Position numbers and translations under genes: made by a program
In this document: positions 19,320-27,553 of the stretch, piece by piece
How the letters are laid out: each line of letters starts with the position of its first letter
How positions within the stretch are numbered: position 1 is the stretch's first letter
From: Allotamlana fucoidanivorans
GTDB lineage: Bacteria; Bacteroidota; Bacteroidia; Flavobacteriales; Flavobacteriaceae
Assembly: GCF_006265225.1 (NCBI RefSeq)
Contig: NZ_VDCS01000010.1
Location: forward strand, 1-64,000
Direction: 5' to 3'
Length of the DNA: 64,000 nucleotides
Notes under the pieces: generated by a model
Databases searched by the model: none
What the model saw: only the letters and a program-made list of their open reading frames with translations
Told to the model about the DNA's origin: nothing

Positions 19320-21140
19320 TTACACTTTTTCGATATAGACGTAATAGGCTACATTTTCTTCGCCCTTATCATTAAAGAAACTAGCATTTAATTTGGTTTT
19401 CCCCGACTTAAGAGACACATTAAAAACGGCCTCCTTATCTGAATTAGTTACTGGAACAGATACGTCAATGTCTTCACCTATTTTTATAGTAGCTTTTACA
19501 TAGTTCAAGTTTTCTCCCTGCGGGATATCCTTTTCTAAACCAGGCAAATCTTGTTTTGTTATCCCAGGAATACTGGTATTGATTAACAAATCAGCTTCAA
19601 CAGGATAACGCCTTAGTGCCATGTTGTAATCACCAGCTTCTTTCACATCAATACTCCAATAGCCTTCCCCTTTTGCTCCTTCTCTTATGTATACTTGATT
19701 CCATGGTTGGCTACCATTTGGGGCATGTACATCATGTGCGGTAAGCGCTACTGGATTTTCTTCTTTAAGTCCAATTTTAAAATATACTTCTTCTTCAAAA
19801 TCTTCTGACACTTGTTTCCACCACTGATCATAAAAGGCACGCATCTCTTTAACTCTTTTTGGATATTGACTAGCCAAGTCTTCTTTTTGTCCCTTATCTA
19901 TTTCAAGATTATAGAGTTCTTTCCCATCAATAAGTCGCCATTTGTTTTGCATAACCGAAGAGTTTCTCCACTTTTCAGGCACTTGAATTCTTTGAGAATC
20001 TGCAATAAGCATTCGGTTATTTTTATGCTTTGTATTTTCAATAAAAGGGACTAAACTCTCTCCATCTAAAGGTAAATGTCCTTTGGGTAAATCAATACCA
20101 CATAACTGTGCTAACGTGGGCATGACATCTAATTGAGAAGTCAATTCATTTATATCTTTAGCCTCAGAAATTTTACCATCTTTCCAATGAATAAAAAACG
20201 GCACTCTGTGCCCCCCTTCATAAGCACTTCCTTTTGTTCCTCTCATGCCTGCATTAAAACCAGTAGCTGGTTTACCCTTGTGGTAAGCTATTCCTGCAGA
20301 AGTACCATTGTCTGTCATGAAAATTAAAATGGTATTATCAGCAATATCTAATTCTTTTAACGTTTTTCTCAGTTTACCAAGATTATCATCAACATTTGTA
20401 ATCATACCATAAAAGCGCTTTTGCTTTTCTGTGAGCACCTCATCACTCAACTCTTTATACATATTATAGTACTCTACTGGCACATTATATGGACCATGAG
20501 GCGCATTGGTTGCTATATAACAAAAGAAAGGTTTGTTTCTGTTATCCTTTATGAACGTAATAGCCTCATTAAAAAACACGTCGGTACAGTAGCCTTTATA
20601 TTTTTGAGGCTTCCCGTTGTGAAAATAGGTATCATTAAAATAAGTATTCCCCCAATAATCTGGTGTTTGATAAACACCGCCACCACCATGCATCACGGTT
20701 TCTTGAAAACCTCTATCTTCTGGTCTGAACGGATAATTATCACCTAAGTGCCATTTCCCAAATGCACCTGTAACATAGCCGCCTTCAACAAACATGTTTG
20801 CCATGGTTTTTTCTCGCTCCCTTAATAAAGACCACCCTCCAACAGTATGCCATACGCCAACAGTATTTGCATAGCGCCCTGTCATTAACCCTGAACGTGT
20901 AGGTGCACAGGTTGGTCCTACATGAAAATCAGTTAAACGATAGCTTTCCTGATACAAATTATCAATATTAGGCGTTTTTATAATGTCATTACCATGAGCT
21001 CCAATATCTCCATAACCTTGATCATCGGTTAACACCAAGATAACATTAGGTTTTATTATATCTTGACCTTTTTGTTTTATTTTATTAGAACACCCTAAAA
21101 AGGTTAACCACGCAAAACACACAACATGTAACAGCCTCAT
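19320..21140 (-). CDS. S1-family arylsulfatase-type lipoprotein with C-terminal beta domain
   Basis: A 606-residue sulfatase with a lipobox FLGC17, so likely lipid-anchored. The formylglycine site is C78-A-P-T-R82 (canonical), with VLVLTDDQGYGD before it, FGKWHLGDN after it and LIFMTDNG further on. Residues from about 455 to the end are a beta-rich extension beyond the usual sulfatase fold, probably an accessory sandwich. It is the first gene of the leftward carbohydrate block and has a TAnnTTTG element 31 bases ahead of the start. Confidence 0.9.
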   Translation of the reverse strand: MRLLHVVCFAWLTFLGCSNKIKQKGQDIIKPNVILVLTDDQGYGDIGAHGNDIIKTPNIDNLYQESYRLTDFHVGPTCAPTRSGLMTGRYANTVGVWHTVGGWSLLREREKTMANMFVEGGYVTGAFGKWHLGDNYPFRPEDRGFQETVMHGGGGVYQTPDYWGNTYFNDTYFHNGKPQKYKGYCTDVFFNEAITFIKDNRNKPFFCYIATNAPHGPYNVPVEYYNMYKELSDEVLTEKQKRFYGMITNVDDNLGKLRKTLKELDIADNTILIFMTDNGTSAGIAYHKGKPATGFNAGMRGTKGSAYEGGHRVPFFIHWKDGKISEAKDINELTSQLDVMPTLAQLCGIDLPKGHLPLDGESLVPFIENTKHKNNRMLIADSQRIQVPEKWRNSSVMQNKWRLIDGKELYNLEIDKGQKEDLASQYPKRVKEMRAFYDQWWKQVSEDFEEEVYFKIGLKEENPVALTAHDVHAPNGSQPWNQVYIREGAKGEGYWSIDVKEAGDYNMALRRYPVEADLLINTSIPGITKQDLPGLEKDIPQGENLNYVKATIKIGEDIDVSVPVTNSDKEAVFNVSLKSGKTKLNASFFNDKGEENVAYYVYIEKV

Positions 21141-21571
21141 TTATACTACTAGTTTTTTTTATTTCTTAACCAAATGTATTTATAATCACATACTTTATTT
21201 AAACCATACGGTTCTAATAATGTAACAAATGGTCTCAAACTCTATATTCCACTAAAAAATGCTCTCTTAAACTTTTTTTGAGCAAAAAAAAAAGATAGTT
21301 TTCTATATAAACACCATGATTACTTTGTTTATTACCCCTTCCTTTGGTTTTTGTATTGACAATGGGTTTTTACATTTAATCCTATTATCTAAATTTACTA
21401 AACTGAATGCCTGGCATACTTTAAAACAAGATAAAATCTCCCAAAAAAGAAAAAAACAACAGTAAAGACTTTCTCTAAGGGATAACTTTTATAAAAAACA
21501 CTCGTATTTTAGGATTTTAAAGTTCAAGAAATTCTAATTGTCATCCAGATATTTTACTTTTTATATAAAAA
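21141..21571. other. 431-bp non-coding region between HTCS and sulfatase genes
   Basis: Both flanking genes read leftward. Next to the sulfatase lie the -7-like element (21171-21178) and a small AACC-ATAC-GGTT dyad (21202-21213) about 40 bases upstream of the predicted transcript start. The rest is AT-rich with homopolymer A/T runs. A 48-codon ORF at 21315 has no supporting feature. No hairpin terminator for the HTCS gene was recognised. Confidence 0.5.
21171..21178 (-). promoter_or_regulatory. -7 element TACATTTG of the leftward carbohydrate operon
   Basis: Read on the minus strand, TACATTTG fits TAnnTTTG and is followed by GTTAAG. The promoter in front of the divergent GH29 has a similar TACTTTTGTTAACC. 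No convincing -33 box is present, as expected for a promoter that depends on an activator. Confidence 0.45.
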
Positions 21572-24500
21572 CTACACTTCTTCCTGTTCTAAATCTTGAC
21601 CACCCAAATTATCTTTACCTTCTTTTAATTTCTTAATATAATCTCTTGGCAAAACACCAAACTGTTTTTTAAAACACTGCGAGAAGTATGATGAGGTATT
21701 AAAGCCAGTCATATACATAATTTCTTTTACAGAAAAATCACTTTGTTCTAAAAGTTGCACCGCCCTTTTTAATCTAATATTCCTAATAAACGCACTTGAG
21801 GACAAACCTGTTAACTCTTTAAACTTAATATACAAATGACTTCTACTTAAGCCCATTTCTTTTACCAATAACTCCACACTGAAATCGGTATTCATCATAT
21901 GCTTTTCTACAATTTCTATAGCACGCTGAAGAAATTTTTCATCTAGTGAGGTAACTACTACTTCCTCTGGTTGCAATGTAATTTCTCTGTTAAACCTTTT
22001 TCTAAGTTCAGCTCTATGTTTTAAAATATTGGCTAGCTTTAATTTTAAGACATTTAAATCAAAGGGTTTCTTTATATAGGCATCTGCTCCAATTTCTAAT
22101 CCCTCAATTTCACTTTCTTTAGAAGACTTAGCGGTAAGCATTATTACAGGAATATGGCTTGTATTGTTATTAAATTTTAAATGATTACAAAGCTCAATAC
22201 CATCCATAATTGGCATAAGCACATCTGTTATAATTATGTTAGGAATTAATTCAAATGCTTTTTCTAAACCTTCTTGACCGTTACTCGCTTCAAACACCTT
22301 AAAATCTTTACTAAGTGCCCTTTTTATGAAAGTACGAATATCACTGTTGTCATCAACTACCAGTAAAACAGGTAGCTTTGAACGTTTGTTCATGATCTCA
22401 GCATCTGTAATTTCATCATTCATGTCAATAGCAAAAGACTCCTGTTCTGAGGACCTTATCAGAAAATCACTTTCTGTTTCTTCCTTTATACTTATTTCAG
22501 GTAAATTTTCATAAGCCGATTTATGAAGTGGTAACCTGATTATAAAATTGATTAGATTCTCTTCTTCTAATTTAGCTTCAATAGTACCCTGATGAACATT
22601 TATAAGACTTTGAGTAAAAGCTAGTCCTATCCCTGAACCTCTTTGAAACTTTTTATTTTTATTTGGTTTTGAATAAAACCGTTCAAAAATGTTCGAGATC
22701 TCCTCCTCACTAATATCAATGGATGTATTTTTTATCATGATAACTACTTGGTCTATATCAAAAATTTCTTTGGATATCTCTATACTTATTTCTCCTTTTT
22801 CGGGAGTAAATTTAAACGCATTAGAAAGTATATTTTTCATGATTTTTTCAAAAGCATCATGATCAAACCATGTTTTTAATTTTTTATAAGAAGACCCTAT
22901 TTTTAAGTTTATGTTCTGATTATGTGCCGTAAACTGAAATGGTTCTGCAATATCCCTTATAAAACTAATGATATCTGTATGCCTTAAAACCAATCGCATT
23001 TTACCTTGATTAATTTTTCTAAAATCGAGCAATTGATTTACTAAACGCATCAAATAATCGGTATTTTTACGCATAATCTTAGCTTGCTCTTGAACTTCTG
23101 GAATATGTTTGGTAGTTTCCGATTCTAGTAAATAATCTAAAGGCCCCTTTATTAGAGTTAAAGGCGTTCTGAACTCATGCGAAACATTAGTAAAAAACTC
23201 CAGTTTTACACGTTGTAATTCCTCTTTTTGTTCTTTCTCTAAGTGCTCAAGCTCAAATTGATGCTTTTTAGTAGTGCTGATAACCGTGTACCGTCTAAAA
23301 CCAATTAGTAAACCTATAATACCTAACGTATATAATAAATAGGCCCAATTTGTTAACCAGAACGGAGGTTTAATTTTTAAATCAATGCGAGCTGGTGATA
23401 TATCCCAAATACCATCACCATTTGAAGACTTTACCTTGAAGGTGTAGAGACCTGGTGGAATATTAGTATAATTGGCAAAACGCTGTGCTGAATTTGTTTT
23501 CACCCAGTCTTTATCATACCCTTCTAAAATATAAGCGAACTTGTTTTTCTTTGATGCGGCAAAGTGTAATCCAGCAAACCCAAATGAAAAACTATTTTGA
23601 CTATAATCAAGATTAACTATTTGTGTATAATTTATAGCACTATCTAAAAGTACTTTGCCATTATACGCTTCACCTATCTCAACTTCTTCATTAAATAATG
23701 AAAATTGAGTAATAACTGTCTCTGGTGGCTCAATATTATCCTTAATTTCTCTAGGATTAAACACATTAAAACCATTAATCCCACCAAAAACCAGTTCTCC
23801 ATTTGATCGTTTTATTCCAGCTAACTCCTGAAACTCACTATCTTGCAAGCCGTCATTTTCATCATAATTTTTAAAGGTTTCCGTATTAGGATTGAACTTT
23901 GACAACCCTTTATTGGTTGACACCCATAAGTTCCCTGACCCATCTTCTAAGATAGATTTAATCACTTTATTTGGCAGTCCATCCTTTAATCCGTAAGATT
24001 TGAAACCTTCTTGATGCTCCTGTGTTGCAGGCATATATTTGTTAAGTCCTCCTCCAAATGTTCCTACAAACAATTCTCCTTTTTCAGTCTCGTAAATAGG
24101 CATTATATAATTATGACTTATTGATGTTCTATCATCTTCCTTATGGATATAAGATTTAAATTTAGGTTTATCTTTTAACAGTTCTGATGCATGTAACCGC
24201 GATAAACCATTCCCAGTGCCAAACCAAACATCTCCTTTACTATCTTGATAAATACTTCTTATAATGTCATTTGGCAAACTATTTGTATCATTTATGCTAT
24301 GTTTAAAAACATCAATCTTAAAATCATCACCATTTGGTATAAGCCTATAAACACCTCCATTATAAGTGCCTACCCAAATAGTTTTGTTACTGTCTTGTAA
24401 TAGCGAAAAAATAGCTCCATTCGTCTTTAAAATAATCTCAAAATTTAAATTATCTGTTTTATTGACGGTATCTATTTCCAACCTATATAGAGCTCCGGAA

Positions 24501-25792
24501 TAACCAGAGCCTACCAAAAGAAACTGCTTTTCATTAATTGTAACCTCTTCTAAAGCGAATGGTTTAGCTCTATCAAGGTAAACTTTAAACTTATCATAAT
24601 TTCCATCATTATCTTCCCTTCGAAGCAAGTTAAGCCCTCCTCCCTCTGTTCCTACCCAAAAATTATCCTGACTGTCTTCATAAAACGAACGTATTTTATC
24701 ATAACTCAAACTATGCGGGTTGGAGGTTCTTCTTACATGTTTAAACTTCTTTTTATTAGAATCAAATTTATTAATTCCTCCTCCATTAGTACCTATCCAA
24801 ATAATTCCTGTTTTATCTTTGAACAAGGCTTTTATGATATTTTTACTAATACTTTTAGGGTTTAGCGGATCATAAACAAAATACCCGATTTCTTCAAACT
24901 TCTTTGTTTTTTTTGAGTATTCAAACTGCCTCAAACCAATCTCGGTACCTACCCAATAAACATTCTTATCTACTGCTAAAGACTGCGGGTAAGTTTTTAT
25001 AATTCTTGTAAATTCAATATCAGACTTTATGCTTGAGTTATTTTTAATATAGACACCTCCATAGGCACCAACTACTAATTCTCCTGACTCATTTTGACCA
25101 ATATAATTTACAGACCCATTAAACGATCTTATCTTTACTAGTTTAAAACTTATATTATCTTCTTCTACTTTAAATAATTCATTTGCAAAAGCTACCCAAA
25201 TATTTCCACTACTATCTTCATGAATTGTTTTAACAGGTTTATTATTAACCGTCTCTAAATGTTTAAAAACAGGGGACTCCTGTTTTTTTGTTAAATCCAG
25301 AATATTAATTCCATGAACAGTACCTACCCATAGTCTATTTTTTTTATCAACACAAACCGAAGTAATATAATCGCTATCTATTGTGTTACTATCATTTTCA
25401 TTATGTTCAAATCTGGTAAATATCCCAGTTTTCTTATTAAATCTATTAAGCCCACCTCCTGTGGTTCCAACCCATAAGTTTCCTGTTTTATCCCCGGTAA
25501 TTGCAAAAACAATGTTACTACTTATACTTCCGTGATTATTTACTTCTGGCAGATAATTTTTAAATTGATAGCCATCATATCTATTAAGCCCATCAAATGT
25601 TCCAAACCACATAAACCCATCATCATCTTGATAAATACAATTTATATCACTTTGAGACAGACCATCACTAGTTGTAAGACGTTCAAATTCAATACTATTC
25701 TGTGAATTACATATACTAAAAACAGAACACAAAAACACTGTAATCAATATCTTTAAATCAAAACACTTGCATGGAGCACTATTAATTTTCAT
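21572..25792 (-). CDS. Hybrid two-component system regulator (HTCS)
   Basis: A 1406-residue one-protein signalling system. A signal peptide is followed by a long periplasmic sensor of Reg_prop beta-propeller repeats (WFGTFDGLNRYDG, WVGTTGGGLNRF and many more) and a Y_Y_Y domain (about 700-810). One membrane span lies near residue 820. Then come a HisKA domain with H872 in NVSHEFRTP, a HATPase_c domain (RGSGIGLAFT), a receiver domain with D1190 in ITDVLMP, and a C-terminal AraC-type double helix-turn-helix. HTCS proteins sense glycan fragments in the periplasm and activate adjacent degradation genes. It sits between the leftward block and the divergent GH29-sulfatase pair, so it probably controls both. 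Confidence 0.95.
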   Translation of the reverse strand: MKINSAPCKCFDLKILITVFLCSVFSICNSQNSIEFERLTTSDGLSQSDINCIYQDDDGFMWFGTFDGLNRYDGYQFKNYLPEVNNHGSISSNIVFAITGDKTGNLWVGTTGGGLNRFNKKTGIFTRFEHNENDSNTIDSDYITSVCVDKKNRLWVGTVHGINILDLTKKQESPVFKHLETVNNKPVKTIHEDSSGNIWVAFANELFKVEEDNISFKLVKIRSFNGSVNYIGQNESGELVVGAYGGVYIKNNSSIKSDIEFTRIIKTYPQSLAVDKNVYWVGTEIGLRQFEYSKKTKKFEEIGYFVYDPLNPKSISKNIIKALFKDKTGIIWIGTNGGGINKFDSNKKKFKHVRRTSNPHSLSYDKIRSFYEDSQDNFWVGTEGGGLNLLRREDNDGNYDKFKVYLDRAKPFALEEVTINEKQFLLVGSGYSGALYRLEIDTVNKTDNLNFEIILKTNGAIFSLLQDSNKTIWVGTYNGGVYRLIPNGDDFKIDVFKHSINDTNSLPNDIIRSIYQDSKGDVWFGTGNGLSRLHASELLKDKPKFKSYIHKEDDRTSISHNYIMPIYETEKGELFVGTFGGGLNKYMPATQEHQEGFKSYGLKDGLPNKVIKSILEDGSGNLWVSTNKGLSKFNPNTETFKNYDENDGLQDSEFQELAGIKRSNGELVFGGINGFNVFNPREIKDNIEPPETVITQFSLFNEEVEIGEAYNGKVLLDSAINYTQIVNLDYSQNSFSFGFAGLHFAASKKNKFAYILEGYDKDWVKTNSAQRFANYTNIPPGLYTFKVKSSNGDGIWDISPARIDLKIKPPFWLTNWAYLLYTLGIIGLLIGFRRYTVISTTKKHQFELEHLEKEQKEELQRVKLEFFTNVSHEFRTPLTLIKGPLDYLLESETTKHIPEVQEQAKIMRKNTDYLMRLVNQLLDFRKINQGKMRLVLRHTDIISFIRDIAEPFQFTAHNQNINLKIGSSYKKLKTWFDHDAFEKIMKNILSNAFKFTPEKGEISIEISKEIFDIDQVVIMIKNTSIDISEEEISNIFERFYSKPNKNKKFQRGSGIGLAFTQSLINVHQGTIEAKLEEENLINFIIRLPLHKSAYENLPEISIKEETESDFLIRSSEQESFAIDMNDEITDAEIMNKRSKLPVLLVVDDNSDIRTFIKRALSKDFKVFEASNGQEGLEKAFELIPNIIITDVLMPIMDGIELCNHLKFNNNTSHIPVIMLTAKSSKESEIEGLEIGADAYIKKPFDLNVLKLKLANILKHRAELRKRFNREITLQPEEVVVTSLDEKFLQRAIEIVEKHMMNTDFSVELLVKEMGLSRSHLYIKFKELTGLSSSAFIRNIRLKRAVQLLEQSDFSVKEIMYMTGFNTSSYFSQCFKKQFGVLPRDYIKKLKEGKDNLGGQDLEQEEV

Positions 25793-25810
25793 TAAAATCT
25801 TAGTTTAAGA

Positions 25811-25818
25811 CAAAAATA
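25811..25818 (-). promoter_or_regulatory. -7 element TATTTTTG of the HTCS gene
   Basis: On the minus strand TATTTTTG fits TAnnTTTG and lies 19 bases upstream of the HTCS ATG. The -33 box is not recognisable. Confidence 0.4.
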
Positions 25819-25895
25819 TAATTATCTCACTACATTTGATTAATTGGCACATTAAAATAAGACAATCAACCATATGAATTAAAAATAGAATCATA

Positions 25896-25910
25896 TACCA
25901 AAGTTTGGTA
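25896..25910. promoter_or_regulatory. Candidate HTCS operator, perfect 15-bp dyad
   Basis: TACCAAA-G-TTTGGTA is a perfect palindrome in the divergent HTCS/GH29 intergenic region. Its centre lies about 35 bases upstream of the transcript start predicted from the -7 box at 25924, a usual place for an activator that contacts RNA polymerase. Assignment to the HTCS is inference from position. Confidence 0.45.
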
Positions 25911-25923
25911 AGGTATGTAAGGA

Positions 25924-25931
25924 TACTTTTG
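25924..25931 (+). promoter_or_regulatory. -7 element TACTTTTG of the GH29-sulfatase pair
   Basis: TACTTTTG fits TAnnTTTG. The nearest TTTG upstream (25904-25907) is only 16 bases away, short of the usual 19-21, and is part of the dyad at 25896-25910. This is consistent with a weak, activator-dependent promoter. It predicts a transcript start near 25938 and favours the ATG at 25979. Confidence 0.45.
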
Positions 25932-25978
25932 TTAACCAAATGAATAGTTTAAATATAGAGTTAAAAAAAACAAGACAA

Positions 25979-27535
25979 ATGAAACATCTGATAGTGCTTA
26001 TTACATTTTTTTTGATACTATGTGTAACTGGTTTTACCTGGGCACAAAATTCAGCTCATAAAAAGTATATGGCTAATTGGGAATCCTTAGAACAGGTAAA
26101 TCAAGCTCCTGATTGGTTTAGAGATGCTAAATTTGGTATATACACACATTGGGGACCTGTATCATCTGCATTTGTAGGTGCTGACCCGAAAAAATGGTAT
26201 GCAGGTTGGCATGGCATGAAAATGTATGTTGATGGCAAAAAGGTACCTAACAATGGTAAACCTTCTTCAAACTATACGCACCACAAAAAAAAGTATGGTG
26301 ACCCCAAAAAATATGGGTATAAGCATATCATCGAACAATTTGAAACCAGTGGGTTTAATGCTAAAGAATGGGCCGAATTATTTGCTTTGTCGGGCGCTAA
26401 ATTTGCTGGACCTGTAGCTATGCATCATGATAATTTTGCCATGTGGGATTCAAAAGCAACACGATGGAACTCTATGAATTATGGCAGCATTGACCCCTCT
26501 GCCGAGCTAAAAAAAGAAATTGAAGCCAAGGGATTAAAATTTATGGGCTCTTTTCACCACGCCTTTACCTGGCAATACTTTGCACCTGCTCACAAATATG
26601 GCGGTGTTTCTCCTGAAGATTATGACCTTTATACGAATCCACATCCTCTAGATTCTGAAACTCCAGATGCCGATTTTTATGAAAGCTGGTGGGCTAAATT
26701 AAAAGAGTTTATTGATGTATACCAACCTGATCTCATTTGGTTTGATTGGTGGCTAGAAAACATGACAGAAGAATGTCGTACAAAGTTCTTAGCATATTAC
26801 TACAATAAAGGTCTGGAATGGAGCAAAGAGGTTGTGGTATGCTATAAAGAAAGTACGTTTAATGAAGATTCGGCCATAAAAGACTATGAACGCGGACGCC
26901 CAAATCAACCCAAAGAACATGTTTGGCTAACAGACACCTCTCCTGGTGCTTGGTTTTATAGACCTGGTGCTGTATTTAAAACACCTAATGATTTGGTTGA
27001 TATTCTTATTGATATTGTCTCTAAAAATGGTAGTATGCTACTAAACGTACCACCTAATCCTGACGGTTCCATTCCCGAGGAAATGGTTCATTTATTAAAA
27101 GAAATAGGACAATGGTTATCTGTGAACGGCGATGCCATTTACGGCACAAGACCATGGACTATTTTTGGCGAAGGTCCTACCCGTTTACCTGAAGGCGGAC
27201 ATAAAGTAGAAAAATTAGATATTGTATATAAAAATTCAGATATTCGATTTACCAAAAAATCCGACAAGGAATTTTATGCCATTGTTATGGATAAACCTGA
27301 AGGAGAAACCGTTATAAAATCATTGAGCACTCAAATAGGCGTTCTTAATTCAGTGATTAAAAATATTGAATTATTAGGTAGTGATGAAACCATAGAATGG
27401 ACAAGAAATGAATCGGGCTTAGTTATAAAAGCGCCTAACCAGTTCCCTTCAGAATATGCACATGCCTACAAGATAACGCTTGAAGGCTATTCAGAAAACA
27501 ATATTGGCGGAGAGGTTGACGCTCATGTAGATTAA
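25979..27535 (+). CDS. GH29 alpha-L-fucosidase-family hydrolase (second copy)
   Basis: About 518 residues from ATG 25979, which gives a clean signal peptide (MKHLIVLITFF, cleavage after TWAQ); an ATG at 25940 would sit on the predicted transcript start. GH29 motifs are YTHWGPVSS, AMHHDNFAMWDS, FMGSFHHAF and the nucleophile D256 in IWFDWW. It differs from the other GH29 here (IWMDFG), so the two probably handle different linkages or sulfation states. The likely substrate is terminal alpha-L-fucose or alpha-L-galactose. It is followed after 18 bases by a sulfatase gene, and the pair is divergent from the HTCS gene. Confidence 0.85.
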   Translation: MKHLIVLITFFLILCVTGFTWAQNSAHKKYMANWESLEQVNQAPDWFRDAKFGIYTHWGPVSSAFVGADPKKWYAGWHGMKMYVDGKKVPNNGKPSSNYTHHKKKYGDPKKYGYKHIIEQFETSGFNAKEWAELFALSGAKFAGPVAMHHDNFAMWDSKATRWNSMNYGSIDPSAELKKEIEAKGLKFMGSFHHAFTWQYFAPAHKYGGVSPEDYDLYTNPHPLDSETPDADFYESWWAKLKEFIDVYQPDLIWFDWWLENMTEECRTKFLAYYYNKGLEWSKEVVVCYKESTFNEDSAIKDYERGRPNQPKEHVWLTDTSPGAWFYRPGAVFKTPNDLVDILIDIVSKNGSMLLNVPPNPDGSIPEEMVHLLKEIGQWLSVNGDAIYGTRPWTIFGEGPTRLPEGGHKVEKLDIVYKNSDIRFTKKSDKEFYAIVMDKPEGETVIKSLSTQIGVLNSVIKNIELLGSDETIEWTRNESGLVIKAPNQFPSEYAHAYKITLEGYSENNIGGEVDAHVD

Positions 27536-27553
27536 TAAAATACCATATTTATT

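Noticed and set aside
21315-21461. 48-codon ORF in the HTCS-sulfatase spacer
   Set aside because: No promoter, ribosome site or recognisable motif, and an A/K-rich end typical of chance frames in AT-rich DNA.
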